From contig DATGTE010000029.1 of assembly GCA_035301985.1 (NCBI GenBank), positions 1-58,544 on the forward strand: a stretch of DNA of 58,544 bases, given 5' to 3'. The position numbers and the translations under genes were made by a program. The notes under the pieces are model-generated. The model searched no databases. It saw only the letters and a program-made list of their open reading frames with translations, and was not told the DNA's origin. Every line of letters starts with the position of its first letter. Position 1 is the stretch's first letter. The stretch is from DASUXY01 sp035301985. Its GTDB lineage: Bacteria; Bacillota; Bacilli; Bacillales; Amphibacillaceae. Shown piece by piece: positions 18,448-25,891 of this stretch.

Positions 18448-18978
18448 GTCGGTAAATTAGTAACACAACCAAAATCAACGATACGTACACATAATGATAT
18501 TGTTTTTCGAGAACCTACAGCTGATGATGGACGTGAGATGTTTCGAATTGTCAAAGATTCAAAGGTTCTCGATGTAAACTCATCCTACAGTTACTTAATG
18601 TGGGGCAAATATTTTAACAAAACATCCATTGTAGCGGAACGAGACCACGAGATCATCGGTTTTATTACGGGGTTTCTTCAACCCAACACGCCAAATACAC
18701 TATTTATTTGGCAAATTGCCGTTGATTCGACCCACCGAGGAAAAGGTTTAGCATCAGCATTAATCAAAAACCTTCTCCACCAATTAAAAGATCACGATGT
18801 TCGTTTTTTGGAAGCGACCGTAACACCATCCAACATTCCTTCGAGCAACTTGTTTAAAAGCATTGCTACATCCTTCGAAGCGAATTGTGAAATTTCCAAA
18901 TGTTTTTTAAGTGAACAATTTCCCGAATCTTCACATGAAGATGAACTAACATATCGAATTGGACCCTTGCAAATATGA
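18448..18978 (+). CDS. ectA: L-2,4-diaminobutyrate N-acetyltransferase EctA, no standard start codon
   Basis: First step of ectoine synthesis after EctB: acetyl-CoA-dependent acetylation of diaminobutyrate. About 176 residues with a GNAT fold: first strand IVFREPTADDG, VLDVNSSYSY (an EctA hallmark), and the acetyl-CoA loop HRGKGLASALI. The frame is open and EctA-like from GGT AAA TTA at 18451 onward, and a perfect AGGAGG sits nine bases before 18448, yet the codon there is GTC. The first ATG in frame (18538) would remove the first GNAT strand. So either a non-standard start (GTC, ATA 18481 or ATT 18499) is used, or GTG/ATG was altered by mutation or sequence error. Leads into ectB. Confidence 0.85.
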   Translation, partial: VGKLVTQPKSTIRTHNDIVFREPTADDGREMFRIVKDSKVLDVNSSYSYLMWGKYFNKTSIVAERDHEIIGFITGFLQPNTPNTLFIWQIAVDSTHRGKGLASALIKNLLHQLKDHDVRFLEATVTPSNIPSSNLFKSIATSFEANCEISKCFLSEQFPESSHEDELTYRIGPLQI

Positions 18979-19008
18979 GGCAAAATAATATGGAGGTATG
19001 TAAACCTA

Positions 19009-20289
19009 ATGACAACAGTTAGTGATTATCCGAAAGTTGATATGAATGTTTTTGAAAGTCATGAATCCGAAGTGAGAAGTTACAGCCGTAGTTTCCCTGC
19101 TGTTTTTCAAAAAGCAAAAGGGTATAAACTATGGGATACAGATGGTAAAGAGTATATAGACTTTTTTGCTGGTGCTGGTACATTGAATTATGGACATAAT
19201 AATGATGACATGAAACAACTTCTCATTGATTATATTGAGGAAGACTCGATTACCCATAGCTTGGATATGGCGACTGTTGCTCGCGGAAATTTTTTAAAGC
19301 AATTTGATGAAATCATTCTCCAACCGAGGAAGCTCGATTATAAAGTGATGTTCCCAGGACCTACTGGCACAAACTCTGTGGAAAGTGCGTTAAAATTAGC
19401 ACGGAAAGTAACGGGACGGGAAACAGTGATCAGCTTCACAAATGCGTTTCACGGAATGACAATTGGCTCCTTATCTGTAACAGGAAATTCCTTCAAAAGA
19501 CGTGGAGCAGGAGTTCCGCTCAATCATACCATCTCAATGCCTTTTGACAGTTATTTGGGCGATAGCAGCTCAATTGATTATATAGAACGTTATTTAGAAG
19601 ACCAAGGTAGCGGAGTTGCTTTACCTGCAGCAATCATCCTTGAAACCGTGCAAGGGGAAGGAGGAATTAATGCAGCAAGCGATGAATGGCTCAGAGGTAT
19701 TGAGAGAATATCCAGAAGATTCGGTATCTTGCTAATTATCGATGATGTACAAGCAGGATGTGGACGTACAGGAACTTTCTTCAGCTTTGAACGGGCTGGT
19801 ATTGAACCAGATATTGTTTGTCTTTCAAAATCGATCAGTGGGTATGGCTTACCGATGGCGCTCACATTGTTCAAACCGAAGTATGACATATGGGAGCCTG
19901 CCGAACATAATGGAACGTTTCGCGGAAACAATTTAGCTTTCATCGCTGCTACGGAGGCGCTCAACTATTGGAAAAATGATGCGTTCACAAAAGAAATCGA
20001 TGAAAAAGCGGAGATGATGAGTGCTTTTGTCGACCGCATTGTCGATGAATATGATGAATTGGAAGCTGAACGAAGAGGTAGGGGAATGATGCAAGGAGTA
20101 GCTTGTGGTAAAGAAGACTTTTCTGAACAAATTTGTAATGAAGCTTTTAAACGGGGACTTCTCATGGAAACTTCAGGACCAAACGGCGAAGTATTTAAAT
20201 TTCTCCCTCCTCTAATAATTGACCAAGAAGGACTAAAAAAAGGGTTTGACATCGTTGAAAACAGCATTCAATCTGTATTAAATAAATAA
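19009..20289 (+). CDS. ectB: Diaminobutyrate-2-oxoglutarate transaminase EctB
   Basis: PLP-dependent class III aminotransferase turning aspartate semialdehyde and glutamate into diaminobutyrate, the entry to ectoine. 426 residues, normal for EctB. Visible: FFAGAGTLNYGHN near 52, the PLP-phosphate contact GPTGTNSVESALKLAR, the IIDDVQAGCGRTG segment (Asp245 contacts the PLP ring) and the Schiff-base Lys274 in LSKSISGYGLP. GGAGG lies before the start, 30 bases after ectA, so it is co-transcribed with ectA and ectC. Confidence 0.97.
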   Translation: MTTVSDYPKVDMNVFESHESEVRSYSRSFPAVFQKAKGYKLWDTDGKEYIDFFAGAGTLNYGHNNDDMKQLLIDYIEEDSITHSLDMATVARGNFLKQFDEIILQPRKLDYKVMFPGPTGTNSVESALKLARKVTGRETVISFTNAFHGMTIGSLSVTGNSFKRRGAGVPLNHTISMPFDSYLGDSSSIDYIERYLEDQGSGVALPAAIILETVQGEGGINAASDEWLRGIERISRRFGILLIIDDVQAGCGRTGTFFSFERAGIEPDIVCLSKSISGYGLPMALTLFKPKYDIWEPAEHNGTFRGNNLAFIAATEALNYWKNDAFTKEIDEKAEMMSAFVDRIVDEYDELEAERRGRGMMQGVACGKEDFSEQICNEAFKRGLLMETSGPNGEVFKFLPPLIIDQEGLKKGFDIVENSIQSVLNK

Positions 20290-20308
20290 AATAAAGGAGA
20301 CGAAACAA

Positions 20309-20695
20309 ATGATCGTAAGAACACTTGAAGAAATTATTGGAACAGACAATGAAGTAAAAGCAGACACATGGGCAAGCCGCCGTCTATTACTAAAGGATGA
20401 CAATATGGGCTTTTCTTTCCATGACACAATTATCTATGCTGGAACGGAAACACATATTTGGTACAAACATCATCTCGAAGCAGTGTATTGTGTCGGCGGC
20501 GAAGGGGAAATTGAAACGGTATCGGACGGAAAAGTATATCCGATTAAAGATGGTACACTGTACGCCCTCGACCAACATGATGAACATTATCTACGAGCTA
20601 CAAAAGACATGAGAATGATCTGTGCTTTTAACCCACCACTAACTGGTAGGGAGACCCATGATAAAGATGGTGTCTATCCACTAATCGAAGACTAA
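20309..20695 (+). CDS. ectC: L-ectoine synthase EctC
   Basis: Cupin-fold dehydratase closing N-acetyl-diaminobutyrate into ectoine, the final pathway step. 128 residues, standard length. It starts MIVRTLEEIIGT, the EctC N-terminal signature; cupin motifs include the metal-binding region HLEAVYCVGGEGEIE and LYALDQHDEHYLRA, and it ends near CAFNPPLTGRETHD. Nineteen bases separate it from ectB, with a good AAAGGAG. No hydroxylase gene ectD follows in this window. Confidence 0.97.
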   Translation: MIVRTLEEIIGTDNEVKADTWASRRLLLKDDNMGFSFHDTIIYAGTETHIWYKHHLEAVYCVGGEGEIETVSDGKVYPIKDGTLYALDQHDEHYLRATKDMRMICAFNPPLTGRETHDKDGVYPLIED

Positions 20696-20729
20696 TATTT
20701 CAGAAATGATACGTAAAGATTTTCTGTCG

Positions 20730-20760
20730 TCCCACTCTAAACCGATGAGTGGGATGGTTT
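20730..20760 (+). terminator. Terminator after ectC
   Basis: TCCCACTC pairs with GAGTGGGA around a nine-base loop and is followed by TGGTTTTAT. The T tract is short, so some read-through into the transporter genes is possible. Confidence 0.6.
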
Positions 20761-20811
20761 TATCAATAAGATGATTGACCATTTTACGAATTTGATAAGG
20801 GAGGATCACCC

Positions 20812-21597
20812 GTGCGTAAACGAAGAAGGCTAGGGATCCGTATCACGGTGCTTTTATTTACCTTAATCTTAATAAGTGCCTTAACTGCATGCTCTGACAC
20901 GAGTGAAACCGACGGATTAAAAGGCGAATATACCGTCGTCAGTGATACTTCATTCGTTCCATTTGAATTTAAGGAAGATGGTGAATATGTAGGTTTTGAC
21001 ATCGACCTCATCTATGCAATTGCTGAGGAAGCGGGTTTTGAAATCAATTTTGAAACAACAAACTTTGATGGCATTATTCCTGGTTTACAAACAGGCCAGT
21101 TTGATATTGCCATAGCCGGAATTGGAATCACTGAAGAACGGACAAAAACAATCGATTACAGTGATCCTTATTACGAATCGGGATTACAAATTGCTGTATC
21201 CATTGACAATGACACCATTAACAGTCTTGAAGACCTCGAAGGAAAAACAATTGCAACACGACTTGGTTCAACAAGTGCAGCATTTATTGAAGAGAATATC
21301 GATGACGCGGAAATGAATCAATATGAGCAACTCGACCAAGCCTATTTAGCTGTTGAAAATGGTAGTGTGGATGCTATTTTATATGATGCACCGAACGTCG
21401 CTTACTACATCCAAACAGAAGGCGAAGACACTTTAAAAATGGTCGGTGATTTATATCAAGCCGAAAACTATGGAATCGCGATTACGAAGGGGAAAGATGA
21501 ACTTGTAGAAGCTATAAATGAGGCTCTGAAAACGCTTAAAGAAAATGGAACATACGACGAAATATATGAAAAATGGTTCGGTGAAAAACCTAAATAA
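20812..21597 (+). CDS. Polar amino-acid ABC transporter substrate-binding lipoprotein
   Basis: 261 residues. The signal has lipobox LTAC (Cys near 26), and the mature part is a family 3 solute-binding protein: VVSDTSFVPFEF, EYVGFDIDLIYAIAEEAG, FDGIIPGLQTGQFDIAIAGI and the typical DYSDPYYESGLQIAV. Such proteins bind glutamine, glutamate, arginine or cystine-like ligands. The GTG start follows GGGAGGATC. The gene lies downstream of ectABC and upstream of a permease and an ATPase. The ligand is not assignable; uptake of glutamate to feed ectoine synthesis, or uptake of ectoine itself, are both only guesses. Confidence 0.9.
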   Translation: MRKRRRLGIRITVLLFTLILISALTACSDTSETDGLKGEYTVVSDTSFVPFEFKEDGEYVGFDIDLIYAIAEEAGFEINFETTNFDGIIPGLQTGQFDIAIAGIGITEERTKTIDYSDPYYESGLQIAVSIDNDTINSLEDLEGKTIATRLGSTSAAFIEENIDDAEMNQYEQLDQAYLAVENGSVDAILYDAPNVAYYIQTEGEDTLKMVGDLYQAENYGIAITKGKDELVEAINEALKTLKENGTYDEIYEKWFGEKPK

Positions 21598-21612
21598 ATA
21601 TGAACAAAGTAG

Positions 21613-21654
21613 TAGAAGGGTGTAACCATCCAATTGTTACACCCTTCTATTGTT
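21613..21654 (+). terminator. Strong hairpin between binding protein and permease genes
   Basis: Perfect 14-base arms 21613-21626 and 21636-21649 (TAGAAGGGTG and CACCCTTCTA ends) followed by TTGTTTAG. Placed 15 bases after the binding-protein stop and 100 bases before the permease, it fits a partial terminator or RNA stabiliser that favours the binding protein. Confidence 0.65.
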
Positions 21655-21753
21655 TAGTAAATTCCATTTTACTGAACATGCTGAGGCGCTTCATCACATA
21701 GCGCATATCTTTTTCCGTAAACAAACTAGTTTAAAAGAAGAGGAAGTGAACGA

Positions 21754-22416
21754 ATGATTGGTAGATTTAATTGGGCAGGAGTTATTGATTTCTTGCCGGA
21801 ACTCACAACAGGCTTATACTATACCCTTCTCATCTCTATTTTAGGGTTGTTGATTGGATTTTTGTTAGGCGCTCTCTTTGGATTGGGTAGAATTTCAACA
21901 GTTAAATCTTTCTATGCTCTGTCTACTCTCTATATCGAAGTGATTCGCGGAACACCCGTTTTAGTACAAGCGATTTGGATCTTTTTCGCACTACCGCTCA
22001 TCATTCATTATACGTTGAATCCGGTTACGGCGGGCGTCATTGTCATCGCTTTAAACTCAGGTGCCTATATTGCCGAAATTGTAAGAGGTGCAGTTCAATC
22101 GATTGACGCTGGACAAATGGAGGCAGGGCGCTCTCTAGGGTTAAATCGTAGACAGACAATGCGATATATTATTTGGCCTCAAGCCTTTAAACGTATGATC
22201 CCACCTCTAGGTAACCAATTCATCATTAGTATAAAGGATACATCCATTTTATCCGTCATTCTTGTTCCCGAATTGATTTACCAAGGACGTTTAATCGCTG
22301 CCAATCATTTTAATGCCGTAGAAATTTATACAACGGTTGCTCTCTTTTATCTCATCATTACCTTAGGATTATCGCTCATTTTACGTCAAGTAGAAAGAAG
22401 GTTAGATATTTCATGA
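21754..22416 (+). CDS. Amino-acid ABC transporter permease
   Basis: 220 residues with about five membrane segments and the His/Glu/Gln/Arg-type permease signature: YTLLISILGLLIGFLLG near the start, EVIRGTPVLVQAIW, and the EAA loop containing EAGRSLGLNRRQTMRYIIWPQA that contacts the ATPase. It forms the membrane pore with the ATP-binding protein whose start overlaps its end (ATGA). GAGGAAGTG is the ribosome site. Confidence 0.93.
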   Translation: MIGRFNWAGVIDFLPELTTGLYYTLLISILGLLIGFLLGALFGLGRISTVKSFYALSTLYIEVIRGTPVLVQAIWIFFALPLIIHYTLNPVTAGVIVIALNSGAYIAEIVRGAVQSIDAGQMEAGRSLGLNRRQTMRYIIWPQAFKRMIPPLGNQFIISIKDTSILSVILVPELIYQGRLIAANHFNAVEIYTTVALFYLIITLGLSLILRQVERRLDIS

Positions 22417-23135
22417 TTGAAGTCAATCATTTACATAAGTCATTTGCATCACTGGAAGTATTAAAAGGAATTGATTGTAAGATTCATGCTCGAGAAGTTG
22501 TCTGTATCATTGGACCGAGCGGATCTGGAAAAAGCACCTTTCTCCGTTGTTTAAACATGTTAGAAAAACCTTCGAGTGGAGAGATTATCATCGATGGACA
22601 ATCGCTCAGCCATCCCAAAACGAATATCAATCATATCCGTGCAGAAATCGGTATGGTATTTCAACAATTTAATCTCTTCCCACATCAATCCGTCTTGGAA
22701 AATATTACGCTAGCACCAATGAAAGTCCGTAAACTTTCTTCTCAGGAAGCAGAGGAGCGTGCATATACTTTGCTAAAGAAAGTCGGCTTAGAGGACAAAG
22801 CACACATGTATCCAAATCAACTATCCGGTGGACAACAACAACGTGTAGCTATTGCCCGTTCCTTAGCTATGGAACCGAAGATTATGTTGTTCGATGAACC
22901 GACATCTGCTTTAGACCCTGAATTAGTTGGAGAGGTATTAGAGGTAATGAAAAACCTCGCACAAGAAGGCATGACGATGGTCGTCGTTACACATGAGATG
23001 GGATTTGCACGAGAAGTTGGTGATCGAGTGCTTTTTATGGATGAGGGAATCATTGTCGAAGAAGGTGAACCTGAACAACTATTTACGAAACCAGCATCCG
23101 AGCGAACGAAACAATTTTTAAATAAAATTGTGTAG
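22413..23135 (+). CDS. Amino-acid ABC transporter ATP-binding protein
   Basis: 240 residues with all ABC ATPase motifs: Walker A GPSGSGKST (about 33-41), Q-loop FQQFNLFPH, signature LSGGQQQRVAIARSL, Walker B IMLFDEPTSALDPE and the switch His in VVTHEMGFA. The sequence is of the GlnQ/HisP class. It powers the transporter formed with the two preceding genes and overlaps the permease by four bases. A bidirectional terminator follows. Confidence 0.96.
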   Translation: MIEVNHLHKSFASLEVLKGIDCKIHAREVVCIIGPSGSGKSTFLRCLNMLEKPSSGEIIIDGQSLSHPKTNINHIRAEIGMVFQQFNLFPHQSVLENITLAPMKVRKLSSQEAEERAYTLLKKVGLEDKAHMYPNQLSGGQQQRVAIARSLAMEPKIMLFDEPTSALDPELVGEVLEVMKNLAQEGMTMVVVTHEMGFAREVGDRVLFMDEGIIVEEGEPEQLFTKPASERTKQFLNKIV

Positions 23136-23181
23136 AAAGTAGGTTGTTGATCAAGTCGATATTTCCGCCATATAAAAAAGT

Positions 23182-23223
23182 AAAAAACCCAGAAACAATG
23201 TAGTCCAATGTTTCTGGGTTTTT
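23182..23223. terminator. Bidirectional terminator
   Basis: A-rich/T-rich hairpin with perfect 15-base arms (AACCCAGAAACA and TGTTTCTGGGTT cores). It ends the plus-strand ABC operon and, read on the minus strand with its own T tract, the carboxypeptidase transcript. Confidence 0.88.
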
Positions 23224-23355
23224 CTTGTTTTTTATTTTTAACCCTCTGATCGCCTATTCGACGTCCTATCCAACTTTCGTTAACGTTAAAAGACACGATC
23301 TTCGTATACGTTATTCATTCATGTTTTGCATTTCAAAAGAAATTTTTACGTCTAT

Positions 23356-24921
23356 TTAGTCATGCTCCCATTTTTCAATGATATAATCGGTATACGTTTG
23401 TAAATCAGTATATGCATTTTCCGAAATTGATCTATTTTCTTTTTGATTGTGGAGTAATTGCTTAAATCCTTCCATATGTTTGATGACTTTCTCACCTAAC
23501 CCTTTCTCTTCATACTGCGAAACGGCGGTCAAATGGGTTTGTAAAGAGCGCACATCACTTTCATCCACAAACGCGCCTTCTTCGGTATCAAAATACGCTA
23601 CAAGTGTTTTCATGTTTGTCACACTACCCGGATTTTCAAAATCATATAAAGCGAGTCCGTTAATCTCATTGTATGGAGCACGTTCATCAAACAGTGGCGG
23701 TATTACGGTCATCATCGCTTGATTCATCGGAACAAATATTAGCTGATCGCTAATTTTCTCTGTCTTTATTGAAAATAATTCAAGATGACGACCAATCTCC
23801 TCCAGCTGTGACGTATGCAACAAATAGCCACTCGGTTGCGTTTCAAGCACACCTTCATCTGAGGGATCCCAATTATCGGCACCATCTAAGTAGTAGGGGT
23901 TAGAGGAATCCTCACCAGTGACCGCCTTTCTCTCAGGAGCTTCAGTCACAACCATTACCACATCATCAAATCGTTCACGATAAAAACGCAATACAGATTC
24001 AGCAGCGTGCATCTGCATATCGACACGATCATTGGGCTCTTGACTTCCAGCTGATTCTGTTAAAATACCTAAACCATGCCGCAGTCCAGACATGTTGCGT
24101 AGAATACGCTCATCGCCTCCACCTGCTCCACCCGGGGTACCATACAGACCCGTTGAATAACCAACCGCCTCTAAATCTGGTCGCATATAATCTTGAACAA
24201 GTTCGATATTCAATGAGCGTAATGGTTCATCGACGTTCAGGTTACGAGGCCATAAAAACTCAATATCAGGATTTCCTGTTGCTCGAGGACGTTCATGAGC
24301 GTCAACTGTAATATCCGGCTGAAACTGATTCATAATTTTAGCAATCGTTTGTATCTCCGGTGTATTTAAATTCAAGTGATCACGATTGTTATCAATGTTT
24401 TGAGCATTTCTTCGCTGATTCGCTTTTCGACCATCCGGATTAGGTGTCGGTACAAACATAATCGTCGCATCTTCGAGCTGGTCTAGTAACTCGGGATCAT
24501 CGGTAAAAGCTAAATCTCGCATCAACTTCAATGTCATTTCACGGCCAGCTGGTTCATTTCCATGTGGGGTTCCCATGATCAAAATATTCCGTCCGGAAGC
24601 GATTTCCTCGTCCGTAGGTGGCTTCGGAAAACCAACGCGCACCAAGTAAATCGGACGCCCTTCAACAGATGTACCCTCTTCAGTAAAACTTACACGATCC
24701 GAACGTTCTGCTAGCTCTTCAAGAAACGCCAATTCTTCTTCTAGCGTTGTCCAACCATCTCCACCCCGATCCTCAAAACCCGTTGTTGGTAGTTCCTCAG
24801 CATTCTCAGAAGAAGTTCCTTCATGTTGGGATGCCGATATATTTAAAGGACTGAAGACGAGTAAAAGAGAGAAAATAACCGTCGATACTATTTTTTGTCT
24901 TATCTTCTTATCATTTTTCAT
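23356..24921 (-). CDS. Secreted M14 zinc carboxypeptidase with C-terminal FIMAH-type module
   Basis: About 521 residues. Signal peptide at 1-31, then an M14 peptidase domain: zinc ligands His120 and Glu123 in GTPHGNEPAG and His209 in VDAHERPRA, substrate-arginine region NNRDHLN, and the catalytic glutamate in ILTESAGS (Glu289). Residues about 435-521 form an alpha-helical tail (THLTAVSQYEEKG, HMEGFKQLL, ISENAY, ending near KW) that matches the ends of the two other secreted enzymes in this block, the FIMAH-type domain of Bacillota exoenzymes. M14 enzymes trim C-terminal residues, some cutting gamma-D-Glu bonds; the substrate here is unknown. The start at 24921 follows AAAGGTGGG; only 38 bases separate it from tasA. 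Confidence 0.88.
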   Translation of the reverse strand: MKNDKKIRQKIVSTVIFSLLLVFSPLNISASQHEGTSSENAEELPTTGFEDRGGDGWTTLEEELAFLEELAERSDRVSFTEEGTSVEGRPIYLVRVGFPKPPTDEEIASGRNILIMGTPHGNEPAGREMTLKLMRDLAFTDDPELLDQLEDATIMFVPTPNPDGRKANQRRNAQNIDNNRDHLNLNTPEIQTIAKIMNQFQPDITVDAHERPRATGNPDIEFLWPRNLNVDEPLRSLNIELVQDYMRPDLEAVGYSTGLYGTPGGAGGGDERILRNMSGLRHGLGILTESAGSQEPNDRVDMQMHAAESVLRFYRERFDDVVMVVTEAPERKAVTGEDSSNPYYLDGADNWDPSDEGVLETQPSGYLLHTSQLEEIGRHLELFSIKTEKISDQLIFVPMNQAMMTVIPPLFDERAPYNEINGLALYDFENPGSVTNMKTLVAYFDTEEGAFVDESDVRSLQTHLTAVSQYEEKGLGEKVIKHMEGFKQLLHNQKENRSISENAYTDLQTYTDYIIEKWEHD

Positions 24922-24959
24922 GAACATCCCACCTTTATTAGCCGATAAATACATATTCG

Positions 24960-25547
24960 TTACTTTTCTTCACCAGATGTTTGCTCACCTGTAAACGTCC
25001 ATTTGAGGTGTAATGAATCGCCTTGAAATTGATTTTGATCTTCTCCAGTATCAATAAAATTAAATTTTACTACAAGATCATCACTTTCCCCGACTGGAAG
25101 TCCTTTTTCACCAAATGCAGGGTAAAAAATATGTTCGTTCACAGCTTCTGGCGACATGTCTTTTAGTTCTGCTAATGTCGTTTCATAAATCACTTCGTCT
25201 AGCTTGTCCGCATTGTATAAAAACTCCACTTGAATATGCTCTCCAAAATCGTCGGTATTGTTATTATTTGCATCATTCACGGTATATTCCGTTTCCAAAT
25301 AAACTTTGCCAATATCCAACGACCCCTCATTACGCAGTTCAAAATCACGAATAAATGAGTCACCTGGTTTCATATGATCAATATTAATAATTTCGGTCGG
25401 TTCAGCCGTTAAATCTAATGTGCCTGCTGCAAATGTATTGTTCGTCTCCTCTGTATCACTGAAATAAGCAAACGTACCCCCTCCAATTAAAGCTAATCCA
25501 AGTGCTAAAGATGTTACTCCCATACCAAGTTTTTTTCGAATCTTCAA
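24960..25547 (-). CDS. tasA: TasA/camelysin family biofilm matrix protein
   Basis: 195 residues. TasA (CalY/camelysin) proteins are exported by SipW and assemble into the protein fibres of the Bacillus biofilm matrix. The N-terminus is the SipW-class signal: LALGLALIGGGTFAYFSD, then ETNNTFAAGTLDL at the mature start. The beta-sandwich follows (INIDHMKPGDSFIRDFEL, SLDIGKVYLETEY), and the protein is strongly acidic. AAGGAGGAAATAAAG precedes the start. It shares its strand with sipW, 6.3 kb upstream, and with the carboxypeptidase 38 bases downstream. A perfect dyad lies at 25678-25696. Confidence 0.93.
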   Translation of the reverse strand: MKIRKKLGMGVTSLALGLALIGGGTFAYFSDTEETNNTFAAGTLDLTAEPTEIINIDHMKPGDSFIRDFELRNEGSLDIGKVYLETEYTVNDANNNNTDDFGEHIQVEFLYNADKLDEVIYETTLAELKDMSPEAVNEHIFYPAFGEKGLPVGESDDLVVKFNFIDTGEDQNQFQGDSLHLKWTFTGEQTSGEEK

Positions 25548-25677
25548 CTTTATTTCCTCCTTATGTGTTGATCATACTGTTCTTCCCTTTTAAATCTCTT
25601 ATACTTCTTCATAGAGATGTCAGGCACTACTCATTCTCACCTCGAATTCCCCTCCTCTCAATTCAATGGCATCTAAT

Positions 25678-25696
25678 AGAATAATACCATTATTCT
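25678..25696. promoter_or_regulatory. Perfect dyad upstream of tasA
   Basis: Arms AGAATAAT and ATTATTCT with a three-base spacer, 130 bases before the tasA start. It is a likely operator; it resembles but does not match the Fur/PerR/Zur box pattern, and no SinR GTTCTYT box is nearby. Confidence 0.45.
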
Positions 25697-25828
25697 GAAT
25701 TATTTTATAATAGATATTCCTTATAAGCATATCATGAAAACTTATCAATAATCGTCTTCAATCATGATAGGACAAGCTGTACGTTGATTGTTTTAACACA
25801 AGTGAAATCATCATCGTTATTTTACTTT

Positions 25829-25882
25829 TAGACGGGCAGTCTTCCTTCATCCATCTATTTTATATTAAGAAACACTGCCCGC
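25829..25882 (-). terminator. Hairpin downstream of the GGT gene
   Basis: CGGGCAGT pairs with ACTGCCCG around a 33-base loop, directly after the GGT stop, followed by TCTAAAAG on the minus strand. The T tract is poor and the loop long, so termination is uncertain. Confidence 0.4.
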
Positions 25883-25891
25883 CTGCTCAGG

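Larger units (their letters stand above)
25548..25891. other. Intergenic region upstream of tasA
   Basis: 344 bases with the terminator-like hairpin of the GGT gene (25829-25882), a perfect 8-base-arm dyad (25678-25696) and a ribosome-site-like sequence AATTGAGAGGAGG (25651-25663, minus strand) with no substantial gene behind it. Confidence 0.5.
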
